64,000 nucleotides of DNA from Liolophura sinensis (taxonomy: Eukaryota; Mollusca; Polyplacophora; Chitonida; Chitonidae), in NCBI RefSeq assembly GCF_032854445.1, contig NC_088296.1:12376706-12440705 (forward strand). Direction: 5' to 3'. Of the stretch, positions 22,524-35,075 are shown in pieces (the first letter of the stretch is position 1; the number at the start of each line of letters is the position of its first letter). The translations under genes were made by a program, and so were the position numbers. The notes beneath the pieces were generated by a model. It had not been told where the DNA came from, made no database searches, and saw only the letters and a list, made by a program, of their open reading frames with translations.

Positions 22524-25500
22524 GATATATATGGTATATTGGTTAATAAAAAAATCATTATCAAAAAACGGTCTTAACGGACTTAAACAGTTTAAAACAG
22601 TATTCAGGTTGAACTACTGTATTTGAAGAATAATTTGCTGGCATACCAAGATACTTTCTAGCAAATCATGCGTCAGACTTTCTCTTGAATTTAAAAGATT
22701 TTTGTCTATATAGTTTAAAATGGACATGTCATTAGAATGTTCAGACTGGAGCGCAGGTATCCAGCTGTATACATCAACGACAATTCTCGCCAAACTCTCG
22801 TTTTCTCGGCTTGGTCTGTTATATACCACGGCAATATCAGAATGCTCCTGATTATATTCCAGGAAAAATTAAAAACCACTTCAGTTTGGCATGTAATTAG
22901 CCTGTTGGTAAACATCCTGTCTCTTCAAAATAGCCAATAATAGCACACGGGCATGCTGTCGGTGAAATTCCTAGAAGGTGTCTACCTTAACAAACCCTTT
23001 CTTAACATCGTTCAGGTCGAGGTGACATAATTAGCACGGGTTTCATTCTAATCACTATGCGGATATTTTATATATAATGTTACTTAGTGCAATCGACCAC
23101 TGTATTTCCACAAACGTTTTCCAGCCATTGCTGACAATATTCGCCGCACAGATAAACCAAAAAAAAAAACTTGACTGCTACCCATTTTGTTTGCTTCCAT
23201 TTCCATAAATTGCTGGAAGACAAGCTAAAAGGCCACATTTATTATTCTTGGAGCGTTTGTCTCCGTAACCAGTCCCGGGATTTGAACCATGCACCTAAGT
23301 CATCAAAGAAGTTTTTATCCTATTTGGATTTTGCTATTACATATAGGCATGTAAATGAGTCGGCGCTGTTTATTTTGTCACAACATATAAGGCCGATACT
23401 TTGAACCTTAATGTCGGTAAATAACACTTTTAGAAGGAGATAATTAGAATTTCCACCAATGACAATGAAGGGTGGGGCCAACTGCGATACCCGTCTATTG
23501 ATCACGTGACGCACGTGGATAGATTAACTATTGAACGTAATTGAATGCTTCTAGTTCGGACAAAACAGTGAAGGGAAGACATCAATGCCCAGCGAATAGT
23601 ATATATTTATTGACACACAGGCTACGTAAACTTCATGCTCGATAAAAAAAATTAACTATGTTTAGATTTGATGACGTCACGGCTTCCTGTTGAACCTACT
23701 TAAGCCTATTCGAAGTGAATATAATTGGTCTTAAATGTTTGATGAAGAAAATGCTGCTTAAATTGATTTTTTTTCTCAGTCAATAACGACAGCCGATTTC
23801 TTCACAGCGTTGCCCAATCATCTCGTTAGCCGTTCGTGACACATTTGATAAGCAGTATATGAAAGATTTTATCAACGTCTTCTGAATATTTAAACAAGTT
23901 CTAGCCGAATGGATCTTTTTTATTCGCATAACCATATCTTTGTGAGTGTACATTAGTCAGCATTATCGATATCATCACGGGAACATTCCAAATCTTAAAG
24001 GACAATACAGCGCCTGGCTAAAACTTATTTCAGTCGAAAGCAGGATTCTCAAGCTTTCTAAAAAGTATTATACTTTATTATTTTAATGAGATTTCACCGA
24101 ATAACATGTAGAACAAAATGTCAATACTGCACAAATGGCTGATGTGAATCGAGGCAGACATCTTGAGGATTTTATCCAATCAAACACATTGTTATCAGAT
24201 TGCGCGGCTTATGGTGTGATGTAGACGTTACCCATTCATACCATGAAGTGACATATGATAACACAGAACTATCGCTTAAGACATCATATTGAGATCGTTT
24301 AGAACGACTTAGTTATGTATAGAGGATGGGCGATTTCACACAATGTTGTGGGACAGGTTTGTATCATATACGAACCACCACAGATGTAAAATTAGTTGAT
24401 TTACTAGCCGTGTAATATTCAACGACGGTATTACGAATTATGTCAGACAGTTGCATACCGTCTCGGCCCAAACCGTGTTCATCTCTCCAATAAAGCCGAG
24501 GCCTACTTATTCAAACTGATCAAATTATACAAATACATTTTTGTCGTTCGTTTTACCGTTTAATCAGCAGTTTCTAAATAACACATATCAGAGTAAGTGA
24601 AAAAGTTCATTAGGGAAGCCAAGGTTGATGGGAAGGAGAAAATGGTATCTCACCGGACAACGCTTAAAATTTAAAAATCTTTTGATATAATTTTTATTCT
24701 CTAAGTTTATGAGAACTGAAGAATTTAAATTTTGCTCCTTTGTCTTTCTTGTATACAAGAGAGAAATTTTTTCCTGTTTTCTTTTATAAAATCATTGAAA
24801 GGCCGTATTCAAGCCGAGGTGCTTTCTCTGACATCCGCGATGATTAGGTCAGTACTGCTCTCATCTTAGAAGCCACCACCACAAAACTGAAGCACTAAAT
24901 TCAGCAACAATCAAATGCCTAGATCAACATCATTGGTGCTTAAATTTATTTCTAGAATTGAGCATGAATCTAGTTGCACAACAATCCTATTGTAATTTTG
25001 TAAATATTTATTAGGGGTCCAAATCACCAGAACAACCCTTCCGGAGGCTACGACCTGAACCAGGAATACCCCGGCCAAAGCATCTGCAGGCTATTTAAAC
25101 TGCAAAGGCTTACTGTATCAACAGTTCAAGCAGTTGAAGAAATATCCTTCAAGTATGTCCAATTTCCGAGAAAACTGTTTATCACTTGGACCTTCATCGC
25201 CGAAATCTACAACTTTTATATAGGCTACTGCTTTGACTATAATACAGAAAATAACTTCGAAGTTAAAAAGGTAGAGCAAACTTGACCTCAGATTTTTTAT
25301 TGACTATTATTTTATTACTTTGGAAAGTAATTTGATCAATACTTAACAATATTATAAAGATAGTTATTAGGTTTATTCCAGATATCGACTTTATACCTCA
25401 AAATGTAGATCGTGCCAAAACCACATTTCTTTCAGTGGGTATATTTTGCTCTTGTATGCTTATAATGAATGACGTTAAAATGACTCATGAAGAACGTGGT

Positions 25501-26080
25501 GTTTATGCCTTAAGCTGGGGTGTATGATGTCTCCTCACATAGCTAACGAAGGTCATCTTTAAGCGTAGTGGAAACGGAGAGAGTGTGAAATGGCAGGTGA
25601 TTGAATCATCAAAGCTCTCCATCGATCATGTTCGTCAAATTTATGAGATGAAATTGCCGGTGGGTTATAGCTTTTCCCGCATAATGGTGACTCGGGTCCA
25701 AGCTGGACTGAAAATCATTCTGTTGCAATGAATGTGTAATTACATGACCTGCTTGCCTGCAAAGCAAATATACTAAAGAATAACAAACCACAGCGCTTAG
25801 ACCCGAACTATACTTTAGGAGGTGGAAATTTCCCATCACTACTATTTCGTCTATACCTGATTTATAGAAGTAAAGAATGAGGTCGCAATGACGATGATTG
25901 AGTTTTTTCTCAAACTTAACTCACCTTTTCTGAAGTAGATTAATAAATTTTCACGTATGTTTCCAAATTATATAATTTTTTTATTTGTTTTATTGATTGT
26001 TTACTCACGACACTTCTTCCTTTTCACAACCACAATCGTTTTTATTGATGGAGGAAATATCAGAGTTGTTGTTGTTAATT
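22524..26080. other. intergenic or intronic, no gene recognised
   Basis: No repeat family or protein motif recognised. The open stretch at 25,010-25,284 (+), preceded by TTATTAG and ending in TGA, reads like weak protein but has no recognisable family. Confidence 0.6.
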
Positions 26081-26396
26081 TCTGTATTTATTTATTTATG
26101 TATTTAATCCGGGCTCAGGCAAGGCGAAACCCACGCCAGTGTGCAGGTTGCTGGCAAACCTTCCCATATACGATCGAAAAAGATGCCGGCATGATTTGGA
26201 CTTAAATTCACTTGCTCCTTGGCCATTGTTGTTGCGCTATAACACGCTAACCACTAGGCCACGACAGCCCATTTTTTCCCCACCATAATTCTGGCGGCCG
26301 TTGTATTAATGGAATTTTCTTGAGTACAGCGTAAAGAACCAATGAAGTAAATAAATAAACAAATAAATAAATAAATAAATAAATATACTTAAAACA
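26081..26396. mobile_element. two SINE pieces in opposite orientation
   Basis: The minus-strand head and body occupy 26,105-26,271: read in reverse, gggctgtcgtggcctagtgg is a box-A-like start, then aatttaagtccaaatc, then gggaaggtttgccagcaacc. A plus-strand tail then follows (ccaccataattctggcggcc, cttgagtacagcgtaaagaacc), ending in (AAAT)n at 26,340-26,384. Two insertions, or one inverted copy. Confidence 0.75.
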
Positions 26397-27390
26397 TACT
26401 GTAGCGGATTTTTCTATTACTCGTGTATGGGAAATCAGGAGTCAATTGCTGCTGTGTAGCAGCCCTCTGAGGAGAAACCCTAATGGGTCTCTGTAGGCAT
26501 GTTAACCACTAGAAATCATATGTCAAAGAACTGAATGGTTCTCTGAATCCTGTTATGATCTTGTCAATTTGTATAATCCGAGCGGTATGATTGCACTCAT
26601 CGATTACTCGAGATATTCCGGTAGCTGGAGACACCGCTATATGTGGTCTATATCCTCTGGGTATTCAAACTATTAACAAGCAAGGTACATACAGAATTTC
26701 AGCTGGAAACTTCAATAGTGAATTTTTCTAATATTAAACACAACTCCAGTGTCAACATAAATACATTATTGTGGATCCCTGGTTTAGATGATGTATTAAA
26801 GCCTCTCAACAGTTTTAGTTTATAAGTTATGAGCACAAGTTCAGTTCTGTAAATCCTATTGTGTTTTAGTTTGTAAGCTAAAGTCCCTTATGAAGTGTCA
26901 TAACCGATGTTCAGAACCCAATCCCAAACTGGTTATTGTCACTTGTACACTGTACGATAATTGTCAGTTTCGTACGCATCTTTTCAGTGACAAGATGAAA
27001 ATACTGGCTCAGGAAAATTGTTCCATGGTGCAAATGTTTTACACAAAAGTATAGAAAACTGTCTGAATTCAATAGTTCAATAGTTAAAATACGATGTCCA
27101 TTGATTCTCTTTGATTTTAGAGTGAAGATCAATACGCAAACGTGAATTGTTTAAATCCACGATGTCCGTTGGACGGTTCAAACGTCATAAAGTGTCCAGA
27201 TATCGTTTCACTGTTTTTCAATGTTTTCCTCAGAATGTAAGTAATTTAAGCATGTCCAGGGATCCTAATGTTTAACGAGTGGGCTATTTGATAACCTTAG
27301 ACCATACACATTTAGCTTCTTAAACGTAACAGTCAAAAATATCTCCTAAAATGAAACGAATTTGAAAAATATTCAGCACGTCTCATAAAG

Positions 27391-28715
27391 TACACAGGGT
27401 GACCCCCCCCCAAAAAAAAGTTCCCCGCGCACACTTTTTGTGATATATCCTTCATTCATTCACTAATCACCCTATTTTGCAGGACATGGTAGAAGCAATG
27501 CCTGTGATCACAACTAGAACTCAATGGGAGCTCCAGCAAAGAATATACTGTGTCAAACATTACTACGAGAACAGGCTCGTTCAACAAAGTGCAGGACACT
27601 TTCGTGCATCAGTTCGAATGTGAAAAAGCCCCCTCCAAGAGCAGAATTTAGAACTGGGTAGACCACTTCGAGAACTATGGGACTGTGGAGAACCTCAATG
27701 CAGCCAGTGACAACCGTCCAAGCCATTCAGGACGCCCCAGGAAGCGTACAGCTGAGCTGGTCGAGAGCATGAGAGAGTTCAGAGTGTCCGAAACGATCTG
27801 TGCGCAAGCGAAGTCAGTCCCTCGGTATATCCCGTGAGACTTACAGGAGAGCGCTAGTAACGGATGTAAAGTCCTACCTATACGGAATACAGACAAAGCA
27901 GACCCTTAAGTCTATGGAGGTCAAGATACTGGAGAAGATCCAGGAGACCCCGACTTTCCTTAACCTCCTTTGGACCTCGGATGAAGCTCACTTCCATCTT
28001 GAAGGAAAGGTAAACTCGAAGACAAATGTCTTCTGGGGAACCTCCAAACCCGACGAGGTAGCCACCAAGCCCTTACACTCTCCTAAGACAGAGGCATCAT
28101 CGGACCATTCTTCATCGAGGAATCTGGCGCGACAGTGACAGTCACCAAGGAGCGGTATGCTGAGGTCCTCAAAACCTTCAAGAGTGAGCTATGTACCCTG
28201 TACCCGTCGCTTATGGGGAAGTTCTGGTTCCAGCAAGATGGAGCAAGCTCTCACACCTCAAACTTATCCAGAGATTAGCTGAAACAGAACTTTGGAAGCA
28301 GAGTGATTAGTCTCAGGACGGATTTTGAGTGGGCACCTCACATCCCAGACCTTAGCCCCCCAGATTTCTTTCTCAGGGGCTACCTTAAAGACAGGGTGTA
28401 CGCAGGGAGACCCAGGACCATCATGGAACTCAAGGAAGTCATCAGCGAAGAGATCAGACCCAATCCTCGGTCGGTTTGTAAGGACGTCATGGACACCTTT
28501 TGTGCTGCCCCTTAAGAAATGCACAGAGCTAGGTGGAGGTCACCTCGAGCGCATGCTCTAGAATAACGGATAAAAGTCCAAAGACTCCCATGTTTTGATA
28601 TGATGTTTTAAACACAATAAACTAGTTATCATCATAGTTTCATTCAATTCTTGCAGAAAATTAAGAAATGAGGCCTATCGAAAGTTGGGGTCCGCTTTTT
28701 TGGGGTCATTCTGTA
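27391..28715 (+). mobile_element. decayed mariner-type element (IS630-Tc1-mariner), 1321 bp between TA sites
   Basis: The left end, TA then cacagggtgacccc with an A-rich stretch and ttcccc, mirrors the right end: in reverse, TA then cagaatgacccc, aaaaaa and a ggacccc. These are imperfect terminal inverted repeats with a TA duplication at 27391-27392 and 28714-28715. The length is normal for mariners. It encloses a transposase pseudogene in the same orientation. A separate low-complexity block (C9A8) sits in the left repeat. Confidence 0.88.
27486..28561 (+). pseudogene. mariner-like transposase, DD41D spacing, several breaks
   Basis: Cut-and-paste transposase. The N-terminal helix-turn-helix part starts at ATG 27486 (QWELQQRIYCVKHYYEN), breaks, and continues in other frames with NYGTVENLN, GRPRKRTAE, then KRSQSLGISRETYRRAL. 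The catalytic core shows the first Asp in LLWTSDEAHFHLEG, the second in FWFQQDGASSHTS and the third in IPDLSPPDFFLRGYLKD. I count 41 residues between the second and third Asp, counting an in-frame TAG at 28276-28278, i.e. DD41D rather than classic mariner DD34D. The C-terminus ends GGHLERML at TAG 28559. At least one stop and two frameshifts mean it is inactive. Confidence 0.9.
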
Positions 28716-29271
28716 CAACGACGACAACTCAACACAGGTTAACCGATAGTGAATGGCATTAAATATTGAACACATTCAAACTACCTGGAAGGTAATAACC
28801 ATCAAACTTCACACTACAGTGTCATGTCACAATGTTTTTTTTTATTCAAGTGTTTTATTTTGACAGTAAGTTTGGTGAGGCCGTAATATAAGTACAAGTA
28901 GCTAGTTGTGTGTCAGGTGTCACAAAACTTTTTTTGTGACTGGCTTACTAGAGTTCGGATGATACATTAGGTTACATTGCTTCAGCGTGGGCAGGCGTAC
29001 CTTTTTTATCCCCTCTAAGATCCGGATGTGCCATGTGCACTAGAATTATATTTATTATTATAAGATTATACAGCGTGTATATTTATAATGTATGGTGTGC
29101 ATTAAACCGTCAGAAATTTATGAATGTCTCATATATTAACGATTTGGAAATACTAAAATGGACTCCACACGTTTGGAATAATGTGTCTTTTGTTGTAGGC
29201 AAACGGGACGTTAAGTCGTATCCGGACAAATTCAGCATATAATCTTCGTATGTATGTGCATCACCTCCTGT
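28716..29271. other. no gene seen
   Basis: AT-rich sequence between the mariner and the 21-bp minisatellite. No motif recognised. Confidence 0.6.
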
Positions 29272-29693
29272 ATCTGTTCTTTGTCATCATGTATCTGTTC
29301 TTTGTCATCATGTATCTGTTCTTTGTCATCATGTGTCTGTCCTTTGTCCTCGTGTATTTGTTCTTTGTCCTCATGTATCTGTTCTTTGTCCTCATGAATC
29401 TGTTCTTTGTCATCATGAATCTGTTCTTTGTCATCATGTATCTGTTCTTTGTCATCATGTATCTGTTCTTTGTCCTCATGTATCTGTTCTTTGTCCTCAT
29501 GTATCTGTTCTATGTCATCATGAATCTGTTCTTTGTCATCATGTATCTGTTCTTTGTCATAATTTATCTGTTCTTTGTCCTCGTGTATTTGTTCTTTGTC
29601 CTCGTGTATCTGTTCTTTGTCCTCATGAATCTGTTCTTTGTCATCATGAATCTGTTCTTTGTCATCATGTATCTCTTCTTTGTCCTCATGTAC
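29272..29693. repeat. 21-bp minisatellite, about 20 copies
   Basis: Unit catgtatctgttctttgtca t, with cat/cct and tat/aat variants. Because 21 is divisible by three, each frame repeats a heptapeptide (MYLFFVI or VSVLCPH on +, RYMMTKN on -) and produces ORFs of 80-150 codons. These are not evidence of a gene. Confidence 0.97.
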
Positions 29694-29699
29694 ATAACC

Positions 29700-29905
29700 G
29701 TATCAACTTTATGAATGGAGGAAACCGGAGAGCTCCGTTCAAAGCAACTGATAAAGATCCTGAAGCGCCAACGATAGATCAGAACACGTAATCTCATGGG
29801 TGGAAAATACATCTTTTACTGACAACGTTTTAGGCGTATATTTACTTATCTGAATATTGTTTAACGCATACTCAAGAATTGTTCACTTGAACTCTATCAA
29901 AGACC
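29700..29905 (-). mobile_element. SINE tail fragments flanking the minisatellite
   Basis: tttatgaatggaggaaaccgg (29,708-) and ttgtttaacgcatactcaag with attgttcacttgaactc (29,857-29,895) match the reverse-oriented SINE tail/body seen at 48,955. The order looks scrambled. Confidence 0.55.
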
Positions 29906-29914
29906 ACTTGGTGG

Positions 29915-30195
29915 CGTAATGGCTATAGTGTCCGCGTCGAAGTTGGTAGACCCTAGGGTCAAACCTGGGTCGAGCCATAACAAAGACTTTTAAAAATGGT
30001 ACTTGCTGCTACCTCGCTTGGCGCTCAGCACTGTATAATGTGACTTGGTGGGGTGTCATGTCTGGTGTCTTCGGCATGATACTTCTGGCAGCAGCAGTTT
30101 GGCGGCATGGACTCACCCTGCCACAAGAAGACACAGTATATGTACACAGACCTAATGACCCCTCCTCGTCATATGACCGTTAAACCCAAAGCATA
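29915..30195 (+). mobile_element. tRNA-derived SINE, second family, near full length
   Basis: tRNA-like head (gtggcgtaatggctatagtg; box-B-like agggtcaaacctgggtc), then a body with cttgctgctacctcgcttgg and cgctcagcactgtataatg, and a tail tcatatgaccgttaaaccca. The same tail recurs at 45,545 (+) and 51,019 (-), so this family has at least three copies here. Confidence 0.8.
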
Positions 30196-30295
30196 CATAC
30201 ACAGACATCCATCGCCATCATTGCCGGTCAGTATTGGTTAAGATTTCTATAGAAAAATTTACAAAATATCTGTATTGTGAAGCGAGATCGGCACA

Positions 30296-30425
30296 TGCAC
30301 TGTAAGGAGAATATATCGCGATCAATTTTATGGGAGGAAACCGGAGTGCTCGTCGTAAACCACAGATGTTTGGCAAGTTACAGAAAAACTTTCTTACGCG
30401 TGGCCGACATGAGGAAAGGCAAATG
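30296..30425 (-). mobile_element. SINE body fragment
   Basis: ttttatgggaggaaaccgga, then gtaaaccacagatgtttggc and aagttacagaaa, parallels the reverse-strand copy at 48,945-49,190 (gaggaaaactgag, taaaccaccgacctttggc, aagttactgac). Confidence 0.65.
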
Positions 30426-33138
30426 ATCTGCAATATTAGACTGTCCAAACAGCCACACCCGCTCTTATTGTCATCACTGCCCCACGAATAGTGAGTGAGA
30501 ACAACCCACGTATGAACGTTTTTACCTGTTCAACTTACACTTTAAGTAAGCTATACAACCGCCGTAGCATATAACAGACAATTCTGACTCTTAATACTGC
30601 TGTTACCATGTGGAGTCCAACCTTAGCAAAACAACACAAAACTCCAAGATATTTGATGACACTACGTCGATTGCTTTCAAATTTATTACACCAGGAAAAT
30701 AATTCTTGTAAAATAGTTACATAATATAAACTGTAATTTGTGGGATCAGTTCTTGTATTAAGAATTTCACTGCGCTGTTTGCGAAAAGCAAAACTAGGTA
30801 TATACTTGAAGTGTACTTGAAGTATGCCTGAAGTGTAGGTTAAGTATATTTAAAGTGTACCTGCATGAGGTTAAGTCAAGTATACTTGAAAGTGAATAGT
30901 GCGTGAAATATACTACAAGTACAATCACAATAAATATAGAGTACATGTTGTTTTACAATGAAAAGTTTTGGCGATACAAAATAGCGAATTGAAACATTCC
31001 TCTTGTTTTCAAAATATTTTATTTCTACTTATCTGTCCAAATATAGTTTATTATAATACTATCAATCGGATATAAATCTGCGAAATTTTGAAACCGCCGT
31101 TATTAGTTTTATGACGTAATTAATTCGTGTCTTCAGTTATACTGTGACTGTTAAACACAGAGCATGCCCTTTGACCCTCGATGTTCAGGAAAAGTTCTGT
31201 AATAAAGTTTACAAATTCAAAGAAAGATTAGGTAATGATCTTTGCTGTTGGTGTTTGTCACCGATCAGAAGCTTTGACACATTTCTGCTTTGGCAGAAGC
31301 ATATGGCTGTTGTTGTTATTTATTTATTGTTAAGAAAACAAAGGATTTGGCTACATTTAAGTTTGAATCATGGTATATAAAACAGAGCTTTTTTGTTTAT
31401 TTTCTGCTATTTTTGTCTGCATTATTTAGTTTGTGCAATGGGCAAGTTTTTCTCTTCTCACATCAATATAAATGGTATACAGAATATGTAAGATATACAC
31501 TATACAAGACAAGCGGTCACGCAAATAGAGTATTGATAATAGTGAGTAATAGAGACTCACAGATATGATAAATAAAATACACAAAGAAAGTCAAATTATC
31601 AGGTGAAACTATCAAAAATTTCCACTGAACTAACTGTGCATTAGACGCAAAATATATCTGCACAAAACTGTCACTGTGATGTTTGTTCCATTTCCGCAGC
31701 AGGAAACAACATTGTCATCAACTTGGTGCGATATAAATCTGCTTTCTTAAGGATTCCGATTTCAAGTCCTCGGCCCGCGACTGCGGAGCATGACTGTCCG
31801 CACATTTTGTCACATTTATCCACCATAAAGGAAACAACAGTCAAGAGTTCTCAAAGAAATAGATGTTCAGTAGTTGTTCCCCCTTTCCAAGAACTCTTCT
31901 TTGGAAATGGTAGTAATCGACATCCTCTTTCCACACTAATATCGCCTCCATTATAAAAGAACATGCGAGGGATGAAATTTTATTGTTTTTTGTTTTTTTT
32001 TTTAACGCACAGTCGTCGACATGAGCAGTAGTAACACAAATGAAAGTGAAAATCCTGTGCGGGTGGAAACAAATCGAAGGTAAACATCTAGACCAATCAA
32101 CTACAGAGAAACGAAAAGATGTACATCTTGGACATGACGTCTGGTATCCATGGATACCAACTGAGTCGAAAGAAGAAATAAAAGTGGCTTCCTTCGCTTG
32201 TCGTATAAAATCTGTTCCGTGTCATATGGGGTGATCAGATTATTTTACAAAAAAGCCAGAGTCACACCGGAAGTTACGTCTGTTTGGTGCGGAGCTGCAC
32301 ATCGCTACATCCGGTCATTGACTGCCTGGTTTTCTGCAATCTGACTGGTCAGTCAAGTTTCACCAGTTGCTATAGAAACTCGACTGCCGCCGCTGTTTTT
32401 GTGAAATCAGATGACCCAACAAACTTGACGTCACTCCATCGGCATTGTTTCTTGCCCGACTCAGTCTGGAAGGAAGCAAAATACACCGCTTGAAACACAC
32501 ATCCAATAACTGACATGAAAGCCATGTCGCAGTTTAAAACAGTTTCGCACTTAGTTGTGTAATGCTTCATAACAGAAATGACAACAATGTTAATACTTTC
32601 TTAAAGCGTGAATGATACATGTTAAATCATTAGAGTGCAAACATTTTAACATGTTATGCAGAGTCACGACTGTTTGTCAGTTGTAGCACAATCTTACATT
32701 AAAACTAAACACTGTGCCTAGCACAATGTTACATTAAAACACTACACCTAGGAGAGAGTTATTAGACATAAGTTTAGTGTTAGGTTGGAACACTTTGTAA
32801 GTATTATTTAAAGAGTTACTGTGTGGAGAAAGGCCGAGTAAATGTACATTCCTGGATAAGAAAGTAAGAGGTGCGACGCTCTGAAGACTGTGTGATTAAG
32901 GAATACACAATTACGAAGTCTTTCTCCCACTTAAACGGTTACATTAGTGGTACATAACAAATGACTTTTGTCTTTAGCGGTGAGAGGGAGTGGGATACGA
33001 ACTGCATAGAAAGCACTGGGGCTATGTTTTAGTTCTAATTTTTTTATGTATGGCAACATGGCCAAGATATGCCTAGCTGGACAATTCAGATGCAGGTGAT
33101 TAAAATATTTCCTTGACCGCTAGGCTTACATAACCAAC
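30426..33138. other. no gene recognised
   Basis: Contains small aagtatacttgaagtgtac palindromic repeats (30,795-30,905). The ORFs at 31,723-31,956 and 32,040-32,234 (+) have ordinary composition but no recognisable family. Confidence 0.55.
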
Positions 33139-33272
33139 CTGGGCCCACTTGCACGAAGCCTGGTTAACGTTGAGAGCGCGTAACTACCATGACAACCATC
33201 ATTGTAGACATTACGTCGCCATAGTAGTTACGTGCTGTTAACGTCAAGCGGGCTTCGTGCCAGTGGGACCTG
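33139..33272. mobile_element. MITE-like foldback, 134 bp
   Basis: The left arm (ctgggcccacttgcacgaag, then ggttaacgttgagagcgcg taactac) is mirrored by the right arm read in reverse (ggtcccactggcacgaag, then gacgttaacagcacg taactac). Arms are ~48 bp with about 80% pairing and a ~35-bp loop. No ORF. Termini resemble those at 5,039 and 41,253. Confidence 0.85.
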
Positions 33273-33924
33273 GTCAGCCAGACAAATGTTGGAGAATACG
33301 GGTGCCGTACCCTTTCCTGAGGGCGAAATTACGGTTTCTGTACGTCACAACAAGCCTTTAACGCACAAGTAACATATCCTTCCTCTAACAGGGCCAAAGT
33401 GTTAGATTTAACATGATCAATGTTATACATTTCAGTTTTTTAAAGAGAGTACAGCTGTAGTTGTGATTGTGACTGTTATAGGTCAAGTCAAGATAGATTG
33501 TTTGATTACTCCGGGTTTGGTGTTAGTGGTATAAGCCATGGTGCTAGGGGCTTTTAAGTTGCTACTGTTCAAGCATTTGGGCGAACAGTTCTGATCAAAC
33601 CATTATTGAGGTAAACTGACAAGCGGCCAGATTTCACCGGCAAACTATTTGATCAACCGTCATTAGTGCTCTTATTTTACTCTATCGGCTGTACTCTTTA
33701 TTTATTTATTTTCAACATTATTTAAGTCATGCTGTATGCTGCCCCACTGGAATATTGTAACCGAAGACAGCAGACATGACACCGGACATGACATCCCACC
33801 AATAAAATCCGAGTGCCGAGCAAGCCATCAGTGCCGCAGGGGCTGGATTTTGTATATAGTCACTGATATGGTTTGGCTTGTAGTTGCACAGAGACTATCC
33901 AAGCTACATTTCATGCTGTGCTCA

Positions 33925-34139
33925 TCATCCTGCGTGCAAGTGGCTTCCTTCGCCAGGGAACAAATGAGGCCGTGAGTTCAAATCCGGCTCTTGCTGGTTG
34001 GACTGTGGCTTTGTTTCAGGCCGCGTGTCTAGTGCATAACAAAGTCTGGCCGTTTCACTCGAACTCTGACAGGACTCAAGTAATCAAGATTACCGGTATG
34101 TGAGTAAAATGCTACTGAATACGGCGTCAACAATAATGA

Positions 34140-34174
<35 letters not shown>

Positions 34175-34175
34175 G
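33925..34175 (+). mobile_element. tRNA-derived SINE with (ATCA)n tail
   Basis: Box-B-like gtgagttcaaatccggctc inside a head starting near 33,930, then a body (ggccgcgtgtctagtgcata, acaaagtctggccgtttc). The tail tactgaatacggcgtcaac ends in about nine ATCA repeats (34,139-34,174). Confidence 0.7.
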
Positions 34176-34188
34176 GATAAATACACAC

Positions 34189-34246
34189 CTTCCTTCTTGT
34201 CTTGCTATGTCGATGATCTGTTGAAGCCCGTTCTGCATCCTGACAT
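34189..34246 (-). CDS. putative exon E of an unrecognised minus-strand gene
   Basis: Read on the minus strand: acceptor TTGTTTCAG, then 58 bases giving VRMQNGLQQIIDIARQEGR, then donor AAG|GTGTGT. The residues look strongly like real protein, amphipathic and helical. It begins with two bases (at) that complete g from the exon at 52,076-52,183 as Asp, so the phases agree. I do not recognise the family. The (ATCA)n SINE tail sits 14 bp beyond the donor. Confidence 0.55.
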
Positions 34247-35008
34247 CTGAAACAATAAAAATGTGAAACCTCTATTACTTGGAGAAGAGGACAAACGATG
34301 AGGTCAATGATGATGGTTAAGATGAAGCAAATTATGAAGACGACAAAATAAGAAAAGGGGATAAACTAATAAATAAGTGCCATGGCCAGGATTCCAAATT
34401 CATGTCCATCGTTGCTCAGATGCTTAATCAGTGAAAACAAACATTTAGAATTGCTCAATTTGTGGCCAACTCAGAACAGGATAAAAAGTTTGGAATTATC
34501 AACCAACCATTCATTAAAGTGTCCTGTCACATCACTTAAATTGGTTATCTTCCAAAAACAACTCAAAATAAAGCTTCCGCACATACTTGCGTGTGGACAA
34601 ATTTTGAAATATTCGTGATGGGATTCTATAGCTTTCCTAAACTTTTGGAAAATATTTTTCTCCAAAACACTGCTAGATTAATGTTCACTTCACGTTAAGC
34701 CATAATGACCATTCATCCGTTTCTTTTTCTAATCGCTCTTATTAAACTCACACTAAAGGCTGAATGACAGAAATTGTCTGATATTCCTGTTATCCTCTGT
34801 TATAGTTAAGCAATTCCTATTCAGGGGAAACTGGAAATATCCTGTAATATATGTTAAAAAGATTCTCTTGATTGCCTCAAAATATATTTCTTACAATTTA
34901 CATTTAATTGCCATTAAAAGAAGCCACGGTGAACAACTGCCACTGACTGGAGAGATATGCGCAATTAATAGAGGTTCTTAATCAAACCGTGCCTTTTTGC
35001 GAGCCGCA

Positions 35009-35075
35009 ATTTTCCTGGATATCATCAGGATTTTCCGGGATATCATTACGATTTTCCGGGATATCATTACGATTT
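35009..35075. repeat. 21-bp tandem repeat, about three copies
   Basis: gattttccgggatatcatta c repeated, the first copy diverged. Confidence 0.85.

Noticed and set aside
24230-24290. Minus-strand segment ending at GG|GTAACG as the exon after 34,189
   Set aside because: It fits the phase but the acceptor is poor and the residues are not convincing.
25080-25200. Minus-strand GTAAGC donor with an upstream CAG as another exon of the proposed gene
   Set aside because: All three frames contain stops.
25010-25284. Open stretch after TTATTAG, ending in TGA, as a terminal exon
   Set aside because: The phase can be made to fit many exons. The residues become AT-driven (IYNFYIGYCFDYN), and no family was recognised.
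29250-29791. 150-codon repeat ORFs as membrane or cysteine-rich proteins
   Set aside because: Direct consequence of a 21-bp repeat; three different frames are open.
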